A stretch of DNA of 64,000 bases, from assembly GCA_964424115.1 (NCBI GenBank), contig CAYRHN010000007.1:62001-126000 (forward strand), written 5' to 3'. The translations under genes were made by a program, and so were the position numbers. This stretch comes from CAYRHN01 sp964424115. Lineage in GTDB: Bacteria > Chloroflexota > Anaerolineae > Anaerolineales > Anaerolineaceae. Positions within the stretch are counted from its first letter, which is position 1. Every line of letters begins with the position of its first letter. The notes under the pieces were generated by a model. It ran no database searches. It was not told the DNA's origin and saw only the letters and a list, made by a program, of their open reading frames with translations. Below are positions 34,697-42,974 of this stretch, one piece after another.

Positions 34697-35131
34697 ATGA
34701 AATTGAATATCAGTCCCGAGATCTTTGCCCTTCTAACCGCCATCTGCTGGGGCGTCGGCGGTTACTTTGAAAAGCAGGGCCTCAAGTTGGGCAATCTTTC
34801 GCCCACCATGGGCATCACCATCCGCACCCTGATCGCCTTCATCATCCTCGGCGCCGTCAGCTTCCCGCAGTGGAAAGATGCCCTGCAGGCTGGCCCCAAA
34901 GCCCTGCTCTACATGGTCATCGGCGGCGGCGTGGTAGCCGGGGCCGCCGGCATGCTGTGTTTCTACACCGCCATCAAAGGCGCGCCGCTCAACCGCGTCA
35001 TGCCCATCGCTTTCACCTCCCCCCTCTTCGGCGCCCTGATGGGCCTCATCCTCGGCGGCGAAGTGCTGACTCTCAAAACGATCATCGGCTTTCTGATGAC
35101 CACCGGCGGCATCATCGTCCTCACTATTTGA
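34697..35131 (+). CDS. Half-size EamA (drug/metabolite transporter) protein
   Basis: 144 aa with four or five membrane helices and a single EamA repeat (LLTAICWGVGGYFEKQGLKL at the start; NRVMPIAFTSPLFGALMGLI at the end). Full DMT transporters have two repeats; single-repeat ones work as dimers. A TATAGT box about 25 bases upstream and a GGAGGAGG directly before the ATG make expression likely. The substrate is unknown. Confidence 0.8.
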   Translation: MKLNISPEIFALLTAICWGVGGYFEKQGLKLGNLSPTMGITIRTLIAFIILGAVSFPQWKDALQAGPKALLYMVIGGGVVAGAAGMLCFYTAIKGAPLNRVMPIAFTSPLFGALMGLILGGEVLTLKTIIGFLMTTGGIIVLTI

Positions 35132-35240
35132 TTCTCCCCTGCATCTTTGCGTCTGAATTCCCGCAGCCCCACAGAGGTATTGGGGTTAGATCTTTCTTAT
35201 AATATTCGTAACTCTTTGCGTCATTGCGGTTCATATTCCA

Positions 35241-35726
35241 TTGACCACTTTTCTCATCCTCATGGGCGTTTCCGGTTGTGGAAAAACCACCCTGGGCCGC
35301 TTGCTGGCGGAGCAACTGGGCTGGGATTTCTTCGATGCCGATGACTTCCACCCGCCTGTGAATGTTACCAAAATGGCCCGCGGCATCCCCTTGGACGACC
35401 AGGACCGCGCCCCCTGGCTGGACGCGCTGCGCGACCTGATCCAGACCTATCTTGAAGAAGATCGCTCCGCAGTGCTGGCCTGCTCGGCCCTCAAACAGCG
35501 CTACCGCGACCATTTATCGCAGGGCGATCCTTCTGTGCGCTTCGTCTACCTGCGCGGGGATTACCAGACCATCCTTACTCGCATGCGCGCCCGCGGCGGC
35601 CACTACATGAAACCGGAGATGCTCGCCAGCCAGTTCGCCGCGCTCGAAGAACCGCAGGATGCCCTGGTTGTGGACGTTGCCAATCCGCCGCAGCAGATCA
35701 TTGCCGACATCCTCCGCCGGCTATAA
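35241..35726 (+). CDS. gntK: Gluconokinase, GntK type
   Basis: 161 aa P-loop kinase. Walker A GVSGCGKTTLGRLLAEQL, then DFFDADDFHPPVNVTKMARG with the gluconate-binding residues, LDDQDRAPWLDAL, and VLACSALKQRYRDHL. It phosphorylates gluconate to 6-phosphogluconate, the substrate of Gnd 3 kb away. The apparent start is TTG at 35241 with no Shine-Dalgarno; ATG at 35262 would truncate the first strand. A TATAAT lies at 35198-35203. Confidence 0.92.
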   Translation: MTTFLILMGVSGCGKTTLGRLLAEQLGWDFFDADDFHPPVNVTKMARGIPLDDQDRAPWLDALRDLIQTYLEEDRSAVLACSALKQRYRDHLSQGDPSVRFVYLRGDYQTILTRMRARGGHYMKPEMLASQFAALEEPQDALVVDVANPPQQIIADILRRL

Positions 35727-35832
35727 GCGTCCTCTTTGTACATATAATAATTCCCTCCTGCTTCCGACTTTTCCTCCTTCATGTTTGCAACCCATCCAGA
35801 CAACTTTTAAGGTTAAAAAATGCTCGCGGGGC

Positions 35833-35861
35833 TTGCGATGTTCGCACAAATATGCTAGAAT
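35833..35861 (+). promoter_or_regulatory. nrdR-nrdJ promoter (TTGCGA, 17 bp, extended TGC-TAGAAT)
   Basis: -35 TTGCGA at 35833-35838 and -10 TAGAAT at 35856-35861, exactly 17 bp apart, with an extended TGN before the -10. The start would fall near 35868, leaving a leader of about 175 bases before nrdR. The 316-base gap 35727-36042 holds this promoter, the NrdR-like sites and the palindrome listed separately; no further gene is seen. Confidence 0.7.
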
Positions 35862-35866
35862 CTTAG

Positions 35867-35896
35867 ATAGTACATATACTACTCAATATATCCTTA
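35867..35896 (+). promoter_or_regulatory. Possible NrdR-binding sites
   Basis: Two AT-rich imperfect palindromes, centred near 35874 and 35888, each share about 10-11 of 16 positions with the NrdR box pattern ACACWATATATWGTGT; the second (ACTCAATATATCCTTA) is the better. They sit just downstream of the -10. The 14-bp spacing between centres is not the usual one, so this is tentative. Confidence 0.3.
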
Positions 35897-35897
35897 T

Positions 35898-35922
35898 CCC
35901 CCATATATGGGGGTAGCTTTTT
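35898..35922 (+). promoter_or_regulatory. Perfect 16-bp palindrome with downstream T-run
   Basis: CCCCCATATATGGGGG at 35898-35913, then TAGC and TTTTT. It could form a GC-clamped hairpin with a tight loop that acts as an attenuator in the nrdR leader, or be an operator for an unknown dimeric regulator. Confidence 0.4.
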
Positions 35923-36042
35923 CAAAATATCTTATGCCCTATTCGGAAGCCTGGTCTCATTCGACCGGTAGTGGGGCGATTCTTCCCAGCCAGGTTCCTT
36001 GACACACTGCGTGAACATCTTTGAAAAGCCGGAGAAACCCTT

Positions 36043-36495
36043 ATGCGTTGTCCTTACTGTCAAAATGACGAGTCCAGAGTGTTGGATACCACCCGTGACA
36101 GCCACGGCAACATCCGCCGCCGGCGGGAATGCGAGGCCTGCCGTCAGCGCTTCAGCTCTGTGGAGCGCCCCGTGCTGGCCATCCCATTGATCATTAAGCA
36201 GGATGGCACGCGCGAGGAGTTCGACCGCGAAAAGCTCATGCGCGGCATTCGCATCTCCTGCGCCAAGCGCCCGGTTTCCGCTACGGATATCGAGCGCCTG
36301 GTCGGCGAGATCGAAGCCACCCTGCAGCGCATGGGGCGCTCGGAGGTTTCCTCGCGCGTCATCGGCGACCGGGTCATCATCGGCCTTAAGGAACTGGATC
36401 AAATTGCCTACATCCGTTATGCAATCGTCTATCTAAATTTGAACGATCTCGGTGCTATCCGTGGAGAGATTGACCGCCTGTTGTCCGAAGGATAA
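36043..36495 (+). CDS. nrdR: Transcriptional repressor NrdR
   Basis: 150 aa. The N-terminal zinc ribbon uses Cys3, Cys6, Cys30 and Cys33 (MRCPYCQNDESRVLDTTRD; RRRRECEACRQRFSS). The ATP-cone domain follows (IKQDGTREEFDREKLMRGI). It senses dATP/ATP and represses ribonucleotide reductase genes. It sits directly upstream of nrdJ on the same strand, its expected target. GGAG lies about nine bases before the ATG. Confidence 0.97.
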   Translation: MRCPYCQNDESRVLDTTRDSHGNIRRRRECEACRQRFSSVERPVLAIPLIIKQDGTREEFDREKLMRGIRISCAKRPVSATDIERLVGEIEATLQRMGRSEVSSRVIGDRVIIGLKELDQIAYIRYAIVYLNLNDLGAIRGEIDRLLSEG

Positions 36496-36608
36496 TACGA
36501 ATCCATCGCTGCGGTTTGCCGCCCGGGGCGCATGCTTCGCCGCCCTGACTTTCTGCAGGCACGACCGACATTAGCCCCTGTTTTACCGGCACACAAGGAG
36601 ATGATTCA

Positions 36609-39245
36609 ATGATCGCCAAACAGCAAGCCAGCCATTCCGGATTGATCCCTACCCCGCCCCTGCCCAAAGATCTTCCCGCAGTCAATCTGACTGAGAACGC
36701 TCGTCAGGTGCTTCTGCGCCGTTACGTGCGCCGCGGCGAGAACGGCGAGCGCATCGAAAGCGTCGAAGAAATGTTCTGGCGCGTGGCTTACCACGTTGCC
36801 AAGGTCGAAGAGAACTACCAGGGCGATGTGAACGCGCGCGCCTGCCAGTTCTACGCGCTCCTCACCAGCAAAGAATTCTTCCCCAATTCGCCCACCTTCA
36901 CCGGCGCCGGCACCCTCCTCGGCCAGCTGGCGGCTTGCTTTGTCCTGCCCATCACCGATGATATGGGGCGCAAATCCACCGGCATCTTCCAGACCCTGCG
37001 CGACGCCGCCCTCATCCAGCAGACTGGCGGCGGCAACGGTTTTTCCTTCTCCCGCCTGCGCCCCAAGGGCTGCATCGTTAAATCCTCGGCCGGGCAGGCC
37101 ACCGGCCCGGTCGGCTTCCTGCGTGTCTACGATCACGCCTTTGGCGAGGTTGCCCAGGGCGGCACCCGCCGCGGCGCCAACATGGCCGTTCTGCGTGTTG
37201 ATCACCCGGATATTGAGGAGTTCATCACCTGCAAGACGGATGAAAACGCCATCACCAACTTCAACATCTCCGTCGGCATCACCGACGATTTCATGCGCGC
37301 CGTGGAAAACGACACCGACTGGGATCTGGTTTTCCCAGATGTACTCGATCCGGCTTACCGCGGCTTCGAAGGCACCCTGGAGCAAGCCAGGGCAATTGGC
37401 ATTCCCCTGCGCATCTACAAGACCGTCCGCGCCCGCGAGTTGTTTGACAAGATCGTCCGCCAGGCGCACCACAACGGTGAGCCAGGCGTGCTCTTCCTGG
37501 ACGCCGCCAACCGCTCCAACCCCGTACCGCACCTCTACCAGCTTGAGTCAACCAATCCATGTGGCGAGCAGTGGTTGGGCCCCTACGAATCTTGCTGCCT
37601 GGGCTCGATCAACCTGGCCGAGCACGCCGCCCCCAATGGCAAGGTCGATTGGGAGAAAATCCGCGCCAACGTCGAACTGGCCACCCGCTTCCTCGACAAC
37701 GTCGTGGACGCCAATGCCTACGTTCCCTCCGTCCCCGCCCTCAAGCAGGCTGCTCACACCGCCCGCCGCATCGGCCTGGGCATCATGGGGCTGGCCGACC
37801 TGATGTACCACGTCGGCATCCGCTATGGTTCGCCGGACGGGCAGGAATTTGCCAGCCAGGTGATCGAATTCGTCCGCTACCATGCCATGCGCACCAGCGT
37901 CCAACTGGCCCGCGAACGCGGCCCATTTCCCGCCATCCAGAACAGCCTCTACGACCCAGAGAACCTGCGCTGGCAGCCTCCCACCCCGCTGCTGCCCCAC
38001 CAGCACGATTGGGACCGCCCGGCCATGGACTGGGCCAATCTGCGCGCCCAGATCGAAGAGGTGGGCATTCGCAACGCTGCTCAAACCACCATTGCCCCCA
38101 CCGGCACCATTGCCACCGTTGCCGGTTGTGAAGGCTACGGCTGCGAGCCGGTCTTTGCCCTGGCCTACATTCGCCACGTCAACGACAACGGCCGCGACCT
38201 GCAGCTCACCTACACCAGCCCGCAATTTGAAACCGCCCTCGACCAGGCTGGCATCGACGGAGCTTCCCGCCAGGCTATTCTTGACGAAGTGATCAAGACA
38301 GGCACCTGCCAGAACGCCCCCGGCCTACCCCCAGAGGTGAAGAACGTTTTTGTTGTCTCCTCCGATATCACCGCTGAAGAACATGTGCGCATGCAGGCCG
38401 TGCTGCAAGCCTTTGTGGATAATTCGCTCTCCAAGACGGTCAACTTCCCTGCCGGCGCTACCGAATCCGATGTTGCCACCGCCTACCGCCTGGCCTGGCA
38501 GCTCGGCTGCAAAGGTACCACCGTCTACGTCACCGGCTCCCGCGACAAGGTCGTCCTGGAGACCCACTCCACCGCCGAGAAGAAACAACCCAAGGAAAAC
38601 GAAAGCGCAGCCCAACCGCCGCTCTGGCGCAGCAGCAAGAAACCTCGCCCCCGCGCCCTGCCCGGCTACACCTTCTCTATCGACACCCCGCTCGGCAAGG
38701 CCTTCATCACCATCAATGAGAATGGCGGCAGCCAACCCTTTGAGGTATTCATTAACACCTCCAAGGCCGGCTCCGACACCGCCGCCGTCTCCGAGGCCAT
38801 CGGCCGTTTGGTCTCCTACATCCTCCGCCTCGCCTCGCCCATCGCCCCGGTCGAACGCCTGGGCGAGATCCAGCGCCAGTTGGGCGGCATCGGCGGCGGT
38901 CGCCCGCTCGGCTTTGGCCCCAACCGCGTGCGCTCCCTGCCCGACGGCGTGGCCCAGGTTCTGGAGCAGTACCTGGACGGCTGGAAGGACCGCATCTCCC
39001 AGGCTGCTGACCGCGAATTTGAGGGCGCCTACCAACCCCGCCTGCCTGGCAGCAACGGCGGCGCTCCTGTGGAAGAAGTCGGCGATCCAGTGGAATTCAC
39101 CCCGCCAATGGAAAAAACCGCCCCTGTCTCGGCTCTCCAGCCCACCCTCAAGATCGGCGACCTGTGCCCCGAATGCGGCCAGGCGGCCGTGGTCAACGAG
39201 GAAGGTTGCCGCAAGTGCTATGCCTGCGGGCATTCGGAATGTTAA
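36609..39245 (+). CDS. nrdJ: Adenosylcobalamin-dependent (class II) ribonucleotide reductase
   Basis: 878 aa. Class II marks: FPNSPTFTGAGTLLGQLAAC, GGGNGFSFSRLRP, the radical-site motif NPCGEQ with Cys318 and Glu320, and IAPTGTIATVAGCEGYGCEP. The C-terminus carries a TSCPD-like region (VFINTSKAGSDTAAVSEAIG) and a zinc-ribbon tail with CPECGQ and CRKCYACGHSEC. It reduces ribonucleotides to deoxyribonucleotides with or without oxygen, using B12. AAGGAG precedes the ATG. No B12 riboswitch was recognised upstream, in line with control by NrdR. Confidence 0.96.
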   Translation: MIAKQQASHSGLIPTPPLPKDLPAVNLTENARQVLLRRYVRRGENGERIESVEEMFWRVAYHVAKVEENYQGDVNARACQFYALLTSKEFFPNSPTFTGAGTLLGQLAACFVLPITDDMGRKSTGIFQTLRDAALIQQTGGGNGFSFSRLRPKGCIVKSSAGQATGPVGFLRVYDHAFGEVAQGGTRRGANMAVLRVDHPDIEEFITCKTDENAITNFNISVGITDDFMRAVENDTDWDLVFPDVLDPAYRGFEGTLEQARAIGIPLRIYKTVRARELFDKIVRQAHHNGEPGVLFLDAANRSNPVPHLYQLESTNPCGEQWLGPYESCCLGSINLAEHAAPNGKVDWEKIRANVELATRFLDNVVDANAYVPSVPALKQAAHTARRIGLGIMGLADLMYHVGIRYGSPDGQEFASQVIEFVRYHAMRTSVQLARERGPFPAIQNSLYDPENLRWQPPTPLLPHQHDWDRPAMDWANLRAQIEEVGIRNAAQTTIAPTGTIATVAGCEGYGCEPVFALAYIRHVNDNGRDLQLTYTSPQFETALDQAGIDGASRQAILDEVIKTGTCQNAPGLPPEVKNVFVVSSDITAEEHVRMQAVLQAFVDNSLSKTVNFPAGATESDVATAYRLAWQLGCKGTTVYVTGSRDKVVLETHSTAEKKQPKENESAAQPPLWRSSKKPRPRALPGYTFSIDTPLGKAFITINENGGSQPFEVFINTSKAGSDTAAVSEAIGRLVSYILRLASPIAPVERLGEIQRQLGGIGGGRPLGFGPNRVRSLPDGVAQVLEQYLDGWKDRISQAADREFEGAYQPRLPGSNGGAPVEEVGDPVEFTPPMEKTAPVSALQPTLKIGDLCPECGQAAVVNEEGCRKCYACGHSEC

Positions 39246-39257
39246 TTTGTTCACGTA

Positions 39258-39350
39258 GAGACGTTGCATGCAACGTCTCCCATTACGTTGCACGCAACGT
39301 CTCCCATTACGTTGCACGCAACGTCTCCCATTACGTTGCACGCAACGTCT
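39258..39350. repeat. REP-like palindrome array, four copies, 24-bp period
   Basis: The core ACGTTGCAYGCAACGT begins at 39261, 39285, 39309 and 39333. The first copy has a longer arm (GAGACG...CGTCTC, 39258-39279); the others are separated by CTCCCATT. Each core is a perfect or near-perfect inverted repeat. The array starts 12 bases after the nrdJ stop and 18 bases before the RAYT gene, whose coding region contains the same core. Confidence 0.9.
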
Positions 39351-39368
39351 CCTTACCCTAAACCCGCC

Positions 39369-40001
39369 ATGCCGGAGAAATCCTTATTCAAAAACCGATT
39401 CCGCATTCCATCCATCCGGTTAAAAGATTGGGATTATTCCTCTGCGGGGTATTATTTCGTCACCCTTTGCACAAAAGACCGCCAGCCATTTTTCGGCGAA
39501 ATCACTAACGGCATCGTGACCCTTACCCCTATCGGTCAAATCGCGGCACAATATTGGCAGGAAATTCCCGATCATTCTTCCAACGCGGACGTGGACGAAT
39601 TTGTGGTCATGCCGGATCATATCCACGGCATCATAATCCTTCACGGTGGTGGTGGTAGAGACGTTGCATGCAACGTCTCTACCACATGCAACGTCTCTAC
39701 CGCATGCAACGTCTCTACCACATGCAACGTCTCTACCACATGCAACGTCTCCACATCCAAATCCCAACCCATGGCGGATATCTCCCCGCGCGCCGGATCA
39801 TTATCCGCCGTCATCCGTTCTTTCAAATCCGTGCTCACCTTTTGGTGCAACCGCAACGATCATGCCGATTTCGCCTGGCAGGCGCGTTTCTATGACCGCA
39901 TCCTGCGCGACGAACCCGCCCTGAACGCCGTCCGCCAATACATCCTGGAAAACCCCCTCCGATGGGCTGACGGCCAAGACAAACACGATAATTGGATATA
40001 A
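39369..40001 (+). CDS. REP-associated tyrosine transposase (RAYT, Y1_Tnp) with in-frame repeat insertion
   Basis: 210 aa. N-terminal NRFRIPSIRLKDWDYSSAGY and YFVTLCTKDRQPFFGEI are IS200/RAYT-like. The HUH motif is MPDHIHGIII with His84 and His86, and the catalytic tyrosine is probably Tyr175 in RFYDRILRDEP. Residues about 95-128 are a CNVSTT repeat encoded by five 18-bp copies of the REP core; removing them gives about 176 aa, the usual family length. RAYTs nick and join REP hairpins, and REPs flank this gene. Whether the protein still works is unknown, as the insert lies between the HUH core and the tyrosine helix. No Shine-Dalgarno is visible; it ends 9 bases before hsdM. Confidence 0.9.
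   Translation: MPEKSLFKNRFRIPSIRLKDWDYSSAGYYFVTLCTKDRQPFFGEITNGIVTLTPIGQIAAQYWQEIPDHSSNADVDEFVVMPDHIHGIIILHGGGGRDVACNVSTTCNVSTACNVSTTCNVSTTCNVSTSKSQPMADISPRAGSLSAVIRSFKSVLTFWCNRNDHADFAWQARFYDRILRDEPALNAVRQYILENPLRWADGQDKHDNWI
39652..39752. repeat. REP-like palindrome plus five 18-bp repeats inside the RAYT gene
   Basis: A perfect 34-bp palindrome (39652-39685, arms GTGGTAGAGACG / CGTCTCTACCAC around GTTGCATGCAAC) is followed by repeats of CATGCAACGTCTCTACC starting at 39666, 39684, 39702, 39720 and 39738. The unit is 18 bp, so gain or loss keeps the frame. The core is the same as in the upstream array. Confidence 0.92.
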
Positions 40002-40002
40002 T
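39997..40002 (+). promoter_or_regulatory. -10 TATAAT seven bases upstream of hsdM ATG
   Basis: TATAAT overlaps the RAYT stop, followed by CAACACT and ATG at 40010. The spacing predicts a leaderless hsdM transcript; no Shine-Dalgarno is present and the -35 is poor. Confidence 0.5.
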
Positions 40003-40009
40003 CAACACT

Positions 40010-41602
40010 ATGCCAACCAATTCTCCTTCCAACAACCTCAACGAACTTGAAAAACGCCTGTGGAGCGCCGCCGACCAGCTGCGCGCCAACTCCAACCTGA
40101 CCTCGGCGCAGTATTCCACGCCGGTGCTGGGGCTGATCTTCCTGCGCTACGCCAGCGCGCGCTTTGCTGCCGCGCAGGCCGAATTGCAGGGCCAGTCCAG
40201 CGCACGGCGCAAGATCGGCAAGGTGGATTACCAGGCGCGCGGGGTGATGTTCCTGCCCGAGCAGGCGCGCTTTGAAACTCTGATCAACCTGCCAGAGGAC
40301 AGCAACATCGGCAAGGCGATCAACGACGCGATGCGCGCGGTGGAGGAGGAGAACGAGGACCTCAAGGACGTGCTGCCTAAGACCTACAACCGCCTGGAGA
40401 ACGCCCTGCTGTGGGAGCTGCTCAAGATCTTCAACTCGATCCCGATGGATATCGAGGGCGACGCCTTCGGGCGCATCTACGAGTACTTCCTGGGCAACTT
40501 CGCCATGTCCGAGGGGCAGCGCGGCGGCGAGTTCTTCACCCCCACCTCGATCGTCAAGCTGATCGTCGAGATCATCGAGCCCTACCACGGCTACATCCTC
40601 GACCCGGCCTGCGGATCGGGCGGCATGTTCGTCCAGTCGGCCGAGTTTATCCGCCGCCATGCCGGGAAGGAGACCGAGATCAGCATCTACGGCCAGGAGA
40701 AGGTGGCCGAGACGGTGCGCCTGTGCCGGATGAACCTGGCGGTGCATGCCCTGCACGGCGACATCCGCCAGGGCAACAGCTATTACGAGGACCCGCACAA
40801 CGCCAGCGGCAAGTTCGACTTTGTGATGGCCAACCCGCCCTTCAACGTCAACGGGGTGGACAAGGAGAAGATCAAGGACGACCGCAAGCGCTACCCGCTG
40901 GGCATGCCCAGGCCGGACAACGGCAACTACCTGTGGATCCAGTTGTTCTACTCGGCGCTCAAAGCGGGCGGGCGGGCCGGGTTCGTCATGGCCAACTCGG
41001 CCTCGGACGCGCGCCAGTCGGAGTTGGAGATCCGCAAGCAGTTGATCCAGTCCGGCGCGGTGGACGTGATGGTCTCGGTGGGCTCCAACTTCTTCCACAA
41101 CGTGACCCTGCCGGTGACGCTGTGGTTCCTCGACCGCGGCAAGGCGGACCAAGAGCGTGTCCTCTTCCTCGACGCACGCGGGCTGTACAAGCAGATCGAC
41201 CGCGCCCACCGCGAGTTCACCCCAGAGCAGCTTGGCCTGCTGGCGAGCATTGTGCGCCTGCGGCGCGGCGAGGACCTGAACGGCTTCGTCTTCGAGCGCG
41301 GCAATTACGACCTGCCTGCTGCGCAGTTGGATGCGCTGGAGGGCATGTTTGCCGCGCGGCAGTACGCGGATGTGCCTGGGCTGTGCAGCCTGGCAACCCT
41401 GGCGGAGATCGAAGCCCAGGGCTGGAGCCTCAACCCCGGGCGCTACGTCGGCGTGGCGGACAGGGGGCCGGTGGATTTTGACTTTGCCGAGCGTCTGGAG
41501 GAATTGAACGAGGAGTTGGAAACGCTCAACGCCGAGGCGCATGATTTGGAAGAATTAATCTCAAATAACGCAACCCAAATAATTAACAAGAGTGCCTCAT
41601 GA
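40010..41602 (+). CDS. hsdM: Type I restriction-modification DNA methyltransferase HsdM
   Basis: 530 aa N6-adenine methyltransferase subunit. N-terminal HsdM domain (NLNELEKRLWSAADQL), SAM motif I DPACGSGGMF at residues 198-207, and catalytic NPPF at 275-278 (FVMANPPFNVNG). The C-terminus is a coiled coil (RLEELNEELETLNAEAHDLE) used in assembly with HsdS. It methylates the sequence chosen by HsdS. ATG 40010 is preferred. The stop overlaps the hsdS start as ATGA. Confidence 0.96.
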   Translation: MPTNSPSNNLNELEKRLWSAADQLRANSNLTSAQYSTPVLGLIFLRYASARFAAAQAELQGQSSARRKIGKVDYQARGVMFLPEQARFETLINLPEDSNIGKAINDAMRAVEEENEDLKDVLPKTYNRLENALLWELLKIFNSIPMDIEGDAFGRIYEYFLGNFAMSEGQRGGEFFTPTSIVKLIVEIIEPYHGYILDPACGSGGMFVQSAEFIRRHAGKETEISIYGQEKVAETVRLCRMNLAVHALHGDIRQGNSYYEDPHNASGKFDFVMANPPFNVNGVDKEKIKDDRKRYPLGMPRPDNGNYLWIQLFYSALKAGGRAGFVMANSASDARQSELEIRKQLIQSGAVDVMVSVGSNFFHNVTLPVTLWFLDRGKADQERVLFLDARGLYKQIDRAHREFTPEQLGLLASIVRLRRGEDLNGFVFERGNYDLPAAQLDALEGMFAARQYADVPGLCSLATLAEIEAQGWSLNPGRYVGVADRGPVDFDFAERLEELNEELETLNAEAHDLEELISNNATQIINKSAS

Positions 41603-42918
41603 TCCTTGATTCGAGATTACCTTCAGGTTGGCGACGGATAAAAGTTGAAGATATTGTCGCCCCACACAAGGGCTCTCTTGTTTCCGGCCCTTTTGGTTCT
41701 AATATCTCAAAAAAATATTTTGTGGAATCTGGCATTCCAGTCATTAGAGGAAATAATCTCACTTTAGGGAAAAAGAAATTTATCGATGAAGGGTTTGTAT
41801 TCATCACTAAAGAGAAAGCTCACGAATTAAGAAATTGTAGGGCTGAACCTAGGGATGTAATCTTCACAGCGGCTGGAACCTTGGGACAAGTAGGAATAAT
41901 TCCTGATTATCCAAATTACCCCTTCTATATTATTTCTAACAAGCAATTACGGTTGCGATGCAATTCAGAACTAGCTAATCCTTTATATATTTATTATTGG
42001 TTTTCTACATCAGAAATGGCACAAACGATTGCTAATAATAATACGGGCTCATCTATTCCTCTTATAACCCTGGGAATATTGCGGAATCTACCGATTAATC
42101 TCCCCCCTCTCCCCACCCAGCGCCGCATCGCCGAGGTGCTCTCCGCCTACGACGACCTGATCGAGAACAACACGCGCCGCATCCGCATCCTGGAGGAGAT
42201 GGCGCAGGCGATCTACCGCGAGTGGTTCGTGCATTTCCGCTATCCCGGGCACGAGGGGGTGAAGCGGATCGACTCGCCGCTGGGGCCGATCTCGGAGGGG
42301 TGGGAGGTGAAGGAATTGGGGAAAGTAACAAAGATCAATCCATCACAAATTATTAGAAACCAAGAACCTGATTTTATAAACTACATAGATATTTCATCTG
42401 TATCAAAAGGCAACATTGACAGTATTACCCCCTTATCTTTTTCCAATGCCCCGGGTCGAGCAAGAAGAATTGTTCAGCATGGCGATATTATTTGGTCAAC
42501 CGTAAGGCCTAATAGAAAATCTTATTCAATCATTATCAATCCACCTACCAATTTGATTGTTTCCACCGGATTTGCCGTTATACGACCAACGGATATTCCA
42601 TTTTCATACACATATTTTGTAACAACAACTGATGTTTTTGCGGATTATCTTTCCAATCATGCAACTGGTTCAGCCTATCCAGCTGTAAATCAAGGCGATT
42701 TTGAACAAGCATTGATTGTAATTCCCCACCAAAGGATTTTAATGGAATTCAGTAAACTAACTGAAACTATTTTACTTACAATTAATAATCTATCTAGAAA
42801 AAACATCAATCTCCGCCAACAGCGCGACCTGCTGCTGCCGCGGCTGGTCAGCGGGGAGATAGCGGTGGGAGAAGGCTGCCTTCCAGGGAGCGAATCCCCC
42901 CGACTGGTAGTACAATAA
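41599..42918 (+). CDS. hsdS: Type I restriction-modification specificity subunit HsdS
   Basis: 439 aa: TRD1 (about residues 5-165), central conserved helix (LPTQRRIAEVLSAYDDLIEN through RILEEMAQAIYREWF), TRD2 (about 235-400), and the distal conserved helix (NLRQQRDLLLPRLVSGEIAV). The TRDs pick the two halves of the target; the target cannot be read here. TRD DNA (41610-42100 and 42320-42810) is strikingly AT-rich, while the conserved helices are GC-rich like the chromosome, which points to TRD exchange. It overlaps hsdM by 4 bases. Confidence 0.95.
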   Translation: MILDSRLPSGWRRIKVEDIVAPHKGSLVSGPFGSNISKKYFVESGIPVIRGNNLTLGKKKFIDEGFVFITKEKAHELRNCRAEPRDVIFTAAGTLGQVGIIPDYPNYPFYIISNKQLRLRCNSELANPLYIYYWFSTSEMAQTIANNNTGSSIPLITLGILRNLPINLPPLPTQRRIAEVLSAYDDLIENNTRRIRILEEMAQAIYREWFVHFRYPGHEGVKRIDSPLGPISEGWEVKELGKVTKINPSQIIRNQEPDFINYIDISSVSKGNIDSITPLSFSNAPGRARRIVQHGDIIWSTVRPNRKSYSIIINPPTNLIVSTGFAVIRPTDIPFSYTYFVTTTDVFADYLSNHATGSAYPAVNQGDFEQALIVIPHQRILMEFSKLTETILLTINNLSRKNINLRQQRDLLLPRLVSGEIAVGEGCLPGSESPRLVVQ

Positions 42919-42974
42919 TCTTTAGAATTCCTGATCAACACTTTTGAATCACCCGGTGGAAAGAGGGCTATCCA

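Noticed and set aside
36496..36608. Cobalamin riboswitch before nrdJ
   Set aside because: The gap is only 113 bases and shows no B12-box-like or extended folded structure; NrdR control is the better explanation.
39258..39752. CRISPR-like repeat arrays
   Set aside because: Periods of 24 and 18 bp leave no unique spacers, the units are palindromic, and a RAYT gene lies beside them; they fit REP-type repeats.
39890..41542. A 550-aa open frame on the minus strand opposite hsdM
   Set aside because: It mirrors the strongly GC-biased hsdM codons, has no recognisable motifs and no ribosome binding site; HsdM has clear catalytic motifs.
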